Positions 6,402 through 10,684 of a DNA stretch of 10,684 nucleotides are shown here, one piece after another. The DNA comes from Desulfonatronovibrio sp046496945 (lineage in GTDB: Bacteria > Desulfobacterota > Desulfovibrionia > Desulfovibrionales > Desulfonatronovibrionaceae). Under the pieces are notes generated by a model that had not been told where the DNA came from, made no database searches, and saw only the letters and a program-made list of their open reading frames with translations. The first letter of the stretch is position 1; each line of letters begins with the position of its first letter. The stretch covers positions 1-10,684 of the forward strand of contig JAWOGL010000283.1 in assembly GCA_046496945.1 (NCBI GenBank), written 5' to 3'. The position numbers were made by a program, and so were the translations under genes.

Positions 6402-7397
6402 TTAAAATTTGATCAGAGTCGCCCCCCAGGTAAAGCCGCCTCCAAAAGCCACCAGCAGAACCAGATATCCAGGCTTTATCCTGCCTTTTTCCCAGGCTTC
6501 AGCCAGGGCGATGGGCACTGACGCCGCAGAGGTATTCCCATAATCCTGGACATTCACAAATACTTTCTCTTCACGAACCCCCATAAGCCTGGTCAATGCT
6601 TCAATAATCCTGATATTGGCCTGATGAGGGATAAACAAATCTATTTCATCTATATTCAGGCTGTTCTTTCCCAGGATTTCCAGGGATACATTTTTCATTG
6701 ATCTTACAGCATGCTTGAATACTTCACGCCCTTCCATCTGGACAAAAAAGTCATCACCCGCCTGCTGACCAGGACACATGGGACTGGCTGATCCACCCCC
6801 TTTTACCGTAAGCAGGCTGCCTAACGAACCATCAGCCCTGAGCAGCACGTCCTGAATATAACCCGCCGGGGCATTATCGTCAAAAGGTTCACCAGAGATT
6901 ACACAGGCTCCCGCGCCGTCCCCGAACAAAACCGAAGTGGAGCGGTCCTGCATGTTGATTCTGGAGGTGACCACCTCGGAAGCCACCAGCAGCACTTTTG
7001 CTGCGGGATTCAGCAAGCACAGTCCTCTGGCCAGTTCAACCCCATAAACAAACCCGGTACAGGCAGCGTTGACATCCATGGCCGGGATACCTCTGATGCC
7101 CATTTTTTCCATAAGGATGCAGGCGGCGTTGGGCACATAGGCATCCGGAGTAAAAGTGGCGATTATAATATGAGTAATATCCCCGGGCTTGAGACAGGCT
7201 TTTTTCAGAGTCGCGAGGGAAGCTTGACAGGCCAGATCGGAACACGCCTGGGTACTTACAATATGTCTTTGCCTGATACCGGTGCGGGAAATAATCCACT
7301 CGTCATTGGTATCAACCAGTTTTTCCAGATCCTTATTAGTCAGTACTGTTTCAGGTACGTAAAAACTGAATCCTGCTATATAGCTGTTTTTTGTCAT
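6402..7397 (-). CDS. fabH: 3-oxoacyl-ACP synthase III (KAS III)
   Basis: Starts fatty acid chains by condensing an acyl-CoA, usually acetyl-CoA, with malonyl-ACP. The 331-residue protein has the complete triad: C113 in NAACTGF, H258 in IPHQAN and N288 in YGNTSAAS. DEWIISRTGIRQR (32-44) and the C-terminal LVAFGGGFTWGA are also family signatures. The ATG at 7395-7397 is the only suitable start, but no clear ribosome binding site precedes it. The gap to plsX is 189 bases and holds a hairpin with a T-tract and a promoter-like pair, so fabH may begin its own transcript. The gap to fabG is 108 bases with nothing recognisable. Confidence 0.97.
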   Translation of the reverse strand: MTKNSYIAGFSFYVPETVLTNKDLEKLVDTNDEWIISRTGIRQRHIVSTQACSDLACQASLATLKKACLKPGDITHIIIATFTPDAYVPNAACILMEKMGIRGIPAMDVNAACTGFVYGVELARGLCLLNPAAKVLLVASEVVTSRINMQDRSTSVLFGDGAGACVISGEPFDDNAPAGYIQDVLLRADGSLGSLLTVKGGGSASPMCPGQQAGDDFFVQMEGREVFKHAVRSMKNVSLEILGKNSLNIDEIDLFIPHQANIRIIEALTRLMGVREEKVFVNVQDYGNTSAASVPIALAEAWEKGRIKPGYLVLLVAFGGGFTWGATLIKF

Positions 7398-7492
7398 GGG
7401 GCAAAGATCTTTCAGATTCCAGCGTAAGGAAGAACTGTTTAAAAATAAAAATATTACAGCCGAGACCAGAGGGAGTGCAGAGCCTGGAAAAT

Positions 7493-7522
7493 ATTATTCC
7501 GGCTTGATTAAACTGATCTCAA
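7493..7522 (-). promoter_or_regulatory. Possible sigma-70-type promoter for fabH-fabG-acpP
   Basis: On the minus strand TTGAGA (7522-7517) and AATAAT (7498-7493) are 18 bases apart, each one base from consensus. The leader before fabH would be about 90 bases. It lies between the plsX terminator-like hairpin and fabH. Confidence 0.45.
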
Positions 7523-7544
7523 TGTTTTGGTAAACTCATTGATG

Positions 7545-7565
7545 AATACCTGGTTGCGGGCAAAG
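7545..7565 (-). repeat. Copy 3 of the dispersed CCCGCAACC motif, inverted
   Basis: Read on the minus strand this is CTTTGCCCGCAACC followed by AGGTATT. It agrees with 16-36 at 18 of 21 positions. It lies in the plsX-fabH gap just upstream of the promoter-like pair on the transcribed strand, so a regulatory role is possible but unproven. Confidence 0.5.
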
Positions 7566-7573
7566 CCGGCATT

Positions 7574-7597
7574 AAAAAGGCAAAGCTCATTTTGCCT
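7574..7597 (-). terminator. Possible intrinsic terminator or attenuator at the plsX stop codon
   Basis: On the minus strand AGGCAAA (7597-7591), a 6-base loop and TTTGCCT (7584-7578) form a 7-bp stem, and a run of T (7578-7574) follows. The stem includes the plsX stop codon. It is shorter than the rpmB terminator, so partial readthrough into fabH is likely. Confidence 0.45.
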
Positions 7598-8642
7598 CTG
7601 ATTTGGGCAGAGCCTTCTTGGCAAATATACCTATTTCCTTATTGGCTCCCAGACCGTCAATAAGCAGTTGGTTGGCTCCGTTTCTCACGAATTCACCGGC
7701 CATAAGCACTGCGTTGGTAACAGCCTTAGAGTTGGATGAGCCGTGACAGACAATGCCTATTCCATTAAGCCCCAGCAAGGGAGCTCCTCCGTATTCAGCA
7801 TAGTCTATCCGGCGGCCAAACCTTTTAAGAGCGCGTATTCCCAGCAGAAAACCCAGCCGGGCCAGCCAGCTTTTGCTGACTTCTTCCTTCAGGATTTTAC
7901 TGAGGGATAGAGCCAGACCCTCCATAAGCTTGAGGGAAACATTGCCCACAAAACCATCACAGACAATAATATCAGCCTTACCCGTGAAAAAATCCCGGCC
8001 TTCAATATTCCCGATAAAATTCATGGAAGACATTTTCAGGAGTTTAACAGTTTCCCGGACCAGATTATTTCCCTTGTCCGCCTCTTCTCCAATGGTCAGC
8101 ACACCTATCCTGGGCTTTTCCACATGAAGAACGCTTCTGGCAAACACTTCGGCCATCAGACCGAATTGAACCAGAAGATAAGGCTTGCATTCTACATTGG
8201 CTCCCACGTCAATAAGTATCAGCGGGCCTTTTTCAGTAGGAAGGATGGAAGCCAGAGCAGGACGTTCAATGCCTTTAATCCGGCCCAGAATAAACATCCC
8301 GCAGGCCAGGGTGGCCCCTGAATTTCCCGCGCTTACCACTCCATGGGCGCGGCCTTCACGAACCAGCCTGAACGCGACTTGTATAGACGAGTTCTTTTTC
8401 TTTCGCAAAACATCGGAAGGCTTTTCCGACATTTCAACTACTTCGGGCGCGTGAGCAATTTCCAGATCAATATCTTTGTGGTTTTGACCTTCCAGAACTT
8501 TCTGAATTTTGCTTTCATCACCTGCCAGCACCAGCCCCAGGTTTTCCTTTCTGGCCGCTGCCAGAGCACCGGGAACCACAACCTCCGGACCAAAGTCGCC
8601 GCCCATGGCGTCAACCGCGATCCGGGGGTTAGCTGACTGCAT
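7587..8642 (-). CDS. plsX: Phosphate acyltransferase PlsX
   Basis: Peripheral membrane enzyme that makes acyl-phosphate from acyl-ACP, the substrate of PlsY in phosphatidic acid synthesis. The 351-residue protein has IAVDAMGGDFGP (8-19), SAGNSGA (104-110), DVGAN (145-149) and CDGFVGN, all characteristic of PlsX. The ATG at 8640-8642 falls inside the end of rpmF (14-bp overlap). AGCAGG directly adjoins the ATG, too close for a good ribosome site, so translation is probably coupled to rpmF. The rpmF-plsX-fabH order is widely conserved in bacteria and links ribosome and membrane lipid production. Confidence 0.97.
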   Translation of the reverse strand: MQSANPRIAVDAMGGDFGPEVVVPGALAAARKENLGLVLAGDESKIQKVLEGQNHKDIDLEIAHAPEVVEMSEKPSDVLRKKKNSSIQVAFRLVREGRAHGVVSAGNSGATLACGMFILGRIKGIERPALASILPTEKGPLILIDVGANVECKPYLLVQFGLMAEVFARSVLHVEKPRIGVLTIGEEADKGNNLVRETVKLLKMSSMNFIGNIEGRDFFTGKADIIVCDGFVGNVSLKLMEGLALSLSKILKEEVSKSWLARLGFLLGIRALKRFGRRIDYAEYGGAPLLGLNGIGIVCHGSSNSKAVTNAVLMAGEFVRNGANQLLIDGLGANKEIGIFAKKALPKSEAK

Positions 8643-8817
8643 CCTGCTGCGGCCTTATGTACTGGCGTCCTTTGTATGTCCCGCAATCAGGACAGATGCG
8701 GTGCGGAAGCGTGGCCTCGCCGCATTCGCAATAAATGAAGTTAGGTGTGGGGACATGGTCATGAGACCTGCGCATGTTCTTTTTGGATTTGGAAGTCTTC
8801 CTTTTGGGTAATGCCAT
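8629..8817 (-). CDS. rpmF: Ribosomal protein bL32
   Basis: Small protein of the 50S subunit. The 62 residues begin MALPKRKTSKSKKNMRRSHD, the classic L32 start, and include a zinc ribbon with C30, C32, C42 and C45. GAGG lies 6 bases before the ATG, in the 11-base gap after yceD. Its end overlaps plsX by 14 bp. Confidence 0.97.
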   Translation of the reverse strand: MALPKRKTSKSKKNMRRSHDHVPTPNFIYCECGEATLPHRICPDCGTYKGRQYIRPQQDAVS

Positions 8818-8828
8818 TTTTTACCTCG

Positions 8829-9356
8829 TTAATGTGTTTTAATCTTTATTTGTCGAAATTTAGCCAGCCTGGGGTCGCCCGGCTCCAGGTTACAGCGGCA
8901 GAGACCACTGTCTATATTGGCCCCGCATTCAGGGCAGAGTCCGGGACATTCTTCCCTGCACAGGACTTTATCAGGCATGGCCAGAACCAGTTGTTCACGG
9001 ATCGCCTGGCTGACATTGACCATCCAGTAACCATTTTCAAACTTTAAAATACCCGTTCCCAGGGGCTCCTTCTCGGTTTCTTCAAAATCTTCAAATATTT
9101 CAAATTGATGATCTATATCTATCCGGGCCGGCTCAAGACAGCGGGAACACGGCGCTGTAACCCGGCCATTAATGGAACCCTTAAAAAAAATACCGTGATT
9201 TTGCGGAAGCACCTGCAGTTGTGCGCTCATGCCTTCAGATACTTCGTACTCCAGGCCGATTTCGCTGCAAAGGGCTATCCAGTCCTGGTCACCTTTAAAA
9301 TAAAATTCCCGGCCTTGAACCGGGATGTCTGATATGTGCAACCACTGTTCTTGCAT
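8829..9356 (-). CDS. yceD: YceD/DUF177 family protein, 23S rRNA accumulation factor type
   Basis: Members of this family sit next to rpmF and are linked to accumulation of 23S rRNA in E. coli and chloroplasts; the exact activity is unclear. The protein has 175 residues with the start used here. It has the conserved CSRCLEP motif (C70, C73) and a cysteine-rich tail with C133, C137, C141, C144, C153 and C155 (CPGLCPECG), likely metal binding. The ATG at 9354-9356 is preferred: GGGA lies 6 bases upstream and the proposed promoter would place the transcript start near 9370. A GTG at 9366-9368 would add four residues. The gene is first in the minus-strand run and 11 bases before rpmF. Confidence 0.88.
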   Translation of the reverse strand: MQEQWLHISDIPVQGREFYFKGDQDWIALCSEIGLEYEVSEGMSAQLQVLPQNHGIFFKGSINGRVTAPCSRCLEPARIDIDHQFEIFEDFEETEKEPLGTGILKFENGYWMVNVSQAIREQLVLAMPDKVLCREECPGLCPECGANIDSGLCRCNLEPGDPRLAKFRQIKIKTH

Positions 9357-9669
9357 ATTAATTCCCACAGAAAGCTATTAGCTTGTGATCCGGGTTGATG
9401 TCAAGATTTTTACTCTTGCCATTTTTTTATTTTCAGGATAGGAATCCCTTTTTTAACATATTTTTCATCCGCGGAATATATATTTTTTTCTTTTGGCAAA
9501 AAAATCAATTAATTAAAAGGTACCGTATCCTGATGCGCGTCCTTTGATTAAACAGATTAACCCAGCCATTAAACTAATGAACCGTTAATTGATGAAAAAT
9601 ATCCCAGTGTATTTTAAAATGCAAGGAGTCTCCCCGGCTCAAATGCATATATTTCAGGAGGAATTTATC
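9357..9669. other. Divergent control region between yceD and rpmB
   Basis: This A/T-rich 313-base gap separates two divergent transcripts. A minus-strand promoter-like pair is listed separately. For rpmB, TTGATT (9544-9549) with CATTAA 17 bases on, or TTGATG (9589-9594) with TAAAAT at 9615-9620, are weak possibilities and neither is called. An in-frame ATG at 9589 upstream of rpmB is not considered its start. No riboswitch or further gene was seen. Confidence 0.5.
9377..9404 (-). promoter_or_regulatory. Possible sigma-70-type promoter for yceD-rpmF-plsX
   Basis: On the minus strand a consensus TTGACA (9404-9399) is followed after 16 bases by GCTAAT (9382-9377), which matches 4 of 6 bases of the -10 consensus. 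The transcript would start near 9370, leaving about 14 bases before the yceD ATG. A small palindrome AGCTATTAGCT (9374-9384) overlaps the -10. Confidence 0.45.
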
Positions 9670-9870
9670 ATGAGCAAGCAGTGTGAAATTTGTGGAAAAA
9701 AACCCCAGGTGGGCAATAATGTCAGTCACGCCAACAACCGCAGCAAGAGAAGATTTCTGCCTAACCTTCAGAGAGTAAGGTCTCAGGATAGTCAGGGCGC
9801 GGTCAAAAGGATTGATGTATGCACCAGATGTCTGCGCTCAGGCGCGGTAGTCAAGCCGACAATCAATTAA
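9670..9870 (+). CDS. rpmB: Ribosomal protein bL28
   Basis: Small protein of the 50S subunit, 66 residues. It has the zinc-binding form with C5 and C8 (CEICGKKP) and C51 and C54 (CTRC), plus GNNVSHANNRSKRRFLPNLQ, which is diagnostic of L28. The ATG at 9670-9672 follows AGGAGG by 8 bases, so the 27-residue upstream extension to 9589 is rejected. It is the only plus-strand gene, is transcribed away from yceD and ends before a strong terminator. Confidence 0.97.
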   Translation: MSKQCEICGKKPQVGNNVSHANNRSKRRFLPNLQRVRSQDSQGAVKRIDVCTRCLRSGAVVKPTIN

Positions 9871-9885
9871 CCTTTCTTTTGTGTT

Positions 9886-9925
9886 AAAAACCCCGGAAAA
9901 AATGACTTTTTCCGGGGTTTTTTTT
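9886..9925. terminator. Perfect 16-bp terminator between convergent genes
   Basis: AAAAACCCCGGAAAAA (9886-9901) and its exact reverse complement (9907-9922) surround a 5-base loop. On the plus strand a run of eight T (9918-9925) follows the GC core, a textbook intrinsic terminator for rpmB. On the minus strand the left A-run gives five T, so it can also serve the convergent gene ending at 9947. Confidence 0.92.
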
Positions 9926-9946
9926 CCGCTTACCTGAGTCGCCGGG

Positions 9947-10684
9947 TCAACTTTTGTGTTCTTTAATCAGATCCACGGCTTCCTGCATACGCCTCTCTTT
10001 TTTCAAGATACTAACTATCTTCATAAGAGCTTCCTCGTCCCAGATAATGAACTCTTCTCCCAGGGGATACGCATAACTTTCCAAAGCCGTTAGGCAGTTA
10101 AGCCCCATACTGGTCACCAGGTTTTCAAGGTTTGCGATGACGTCTCCCTGAAACAGAGCAGGGAATGCCTGAACGCAGGCTCTTAGAACCGGGAGGGGGA
10201 TCATGGCGCATGGGGCTTTGAGATTGTCATTCACAGAGCTTTTACCTATTGCCATATACAGCAATGCACTGGAAAGAACTTCCTGGCGCAAAGGCACTTC
10301 CGCGCCCGGCAGAATCGCCTCGATTTGCGCCCGGGCTGTATCCGGATCACCCAACATCTTAACCAGACCCACGTCATCATGCCAGCTGAAATGATTTTGC
10401 AGCCATTTTGGCCAGCAGATGGGCAGATTCCATCCAGGACTCAGCAAAGCAGCCATCCTTCCTTTTGCCAGGGATAAAGCCTGATGAAACAACATAGGCC
10501 GATTGTTCCGGGAATGTACTTTAGAAGGAAGCAGGCAGTTTATATTCAAGGAATCTGGATTGTTGGACACCAGAAATATTTCCAGATTCGAATTCATGGC
10601 CATGGTGATTATCTCTTCCACAGAGTCCGAGACAACCTTTTCATCGGCCAGCTCATTCACATCAAGAAACACTGAATATTCTAT
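9947..10684 (-). CDS. Unrecognised protein, 5' end outside the window; weak glycosyltransferase-like N-part
   Basis: The frame is open to the window edge, giving at least 245 residues, so this is the C-terminal part of a longer protein; a GTG at 10670-10672 is probably internal. The first 90 or so residues (YSVFLDVNELADEK, then NLEIFLVSNN, then LAKGRMAALLSPGWNLPICWPKWLQ) recall the alternating pattern of a GT-A (family 2) glycosyltransferase, but the place where a DxD metal motif would be expected reads SPG. The remainder is mostly helical in character with a charged C-terminus (SILKKERRMQEAVDLIKEHKS). There is no signal peptide or membrane segment in the visible part. It converges on rpmB and shares its terminator. 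The coding call is firm, the function is not. Confidence 0.75.
   Translation of the reverse strand: MEYSVFLDVNELADEKVVSDSVEEIITMAMNSNLEIFLVSNNPDSLNINCLLPSKVHSRNNRPMLFHQALSLAKGRMAALLSPGWNLPICWPKWLQNHFSWHDDVGLVKMLGDPDTARAQIEAILPGAEVPLRQEVLSSALLYMAIGKSSVNDNLKAPCAMIPLPVLRACVQAFPALFQGDVIANLENLVTSMGLNCLTALESYAYPLGEEFIIWDEEALMKIVSILKKERRMQEAVDLIKEHKS

Noticed and set aside
9589..9669. 27-residue N-terminal extension of L28
   Set aside because: L28 proteins begin at the ATG at 9670, which has AGGAGG 8 bases upstream.

Overview
The window looks like a chromosomal housekeeping region of a sulfate-reducer-type deltaproteobacterium (Desulfobacterota, most like Desulfovibrionales). This is inferred from gene order and protein character: yceD-rpmF-plsX-fabH-fabG-acpP-fabF-glyA-dCMP deaminase-ribD all on the minus strand, with rpmB divergent upstream. 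No plasmid, phage, transposase, CRISPR or defence gene is visible, and no tRNA or rRNA gene was seen.

Layout from high to low coordinates, which is the direction of transcription for most genes. At 9947-10684 lies the C-terminal part of an unrecognised minus-strand protein that runs off the window. It converges on rpmB (plus strand, 9670-9870) across a perfect 16-bp hairpin that can terminate both genes. The 313-bp gap 9357-9669 is the divergent control region for rpmB and for the minus-strand set. That set begins with yceD, rpmF and plsX, which are tightly packed (rpmF and plsX overlap by 14 bp). A hairpin with a U-tract sits on the plsX stop codon, and a promoter-like pair follows. Then come fabH, fabG and acpP, a 445-bp gap with repeats and a second promoter-like pair, then fabF and glyA. 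A 497-bp stretch made almost entirely of short tandem repeats follows, then the dCMP deaminase gene overlapping ribD by 14 bp. The last 195 bases hold no gene, only repeat remnants.

The genes form a growth-linked set. PlsX makes acyl-phosphate for phospholipids, FabH starts fatty acid chains, and FabG and FabF elongate them on the carrier AcpP. L32, L28 and YceD serve the large ribosomal subunit. GlyA supplies glycine and one-carbon units, the dCMP deaminase makes dUMP for thymidylate synthesis, and RibD opens riboflavin synthesis. FabD, FabZ and an enoyl-ACP reductase are not in the window.

The unusual content is between the genes. Directly after glyA are 32 heptamers of form TTGNNCC in perfect phase (2030-2253), beside a mosaic of 7- and 8-bp repeats (1922-2021). 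Degenerate relatives of the heptamer lie at the ribD end (154-202) and upstream of the dCMP deaminase (1821-1848). Two 9-bp families (99-125; 5163-5189 with an inverted partner at 5007-5025) and a dispersed motif around TTGCCCGCAACC (three copies) complete the picture. I see no evidence of a new enzymatic system. The repeat families are the part worth following.
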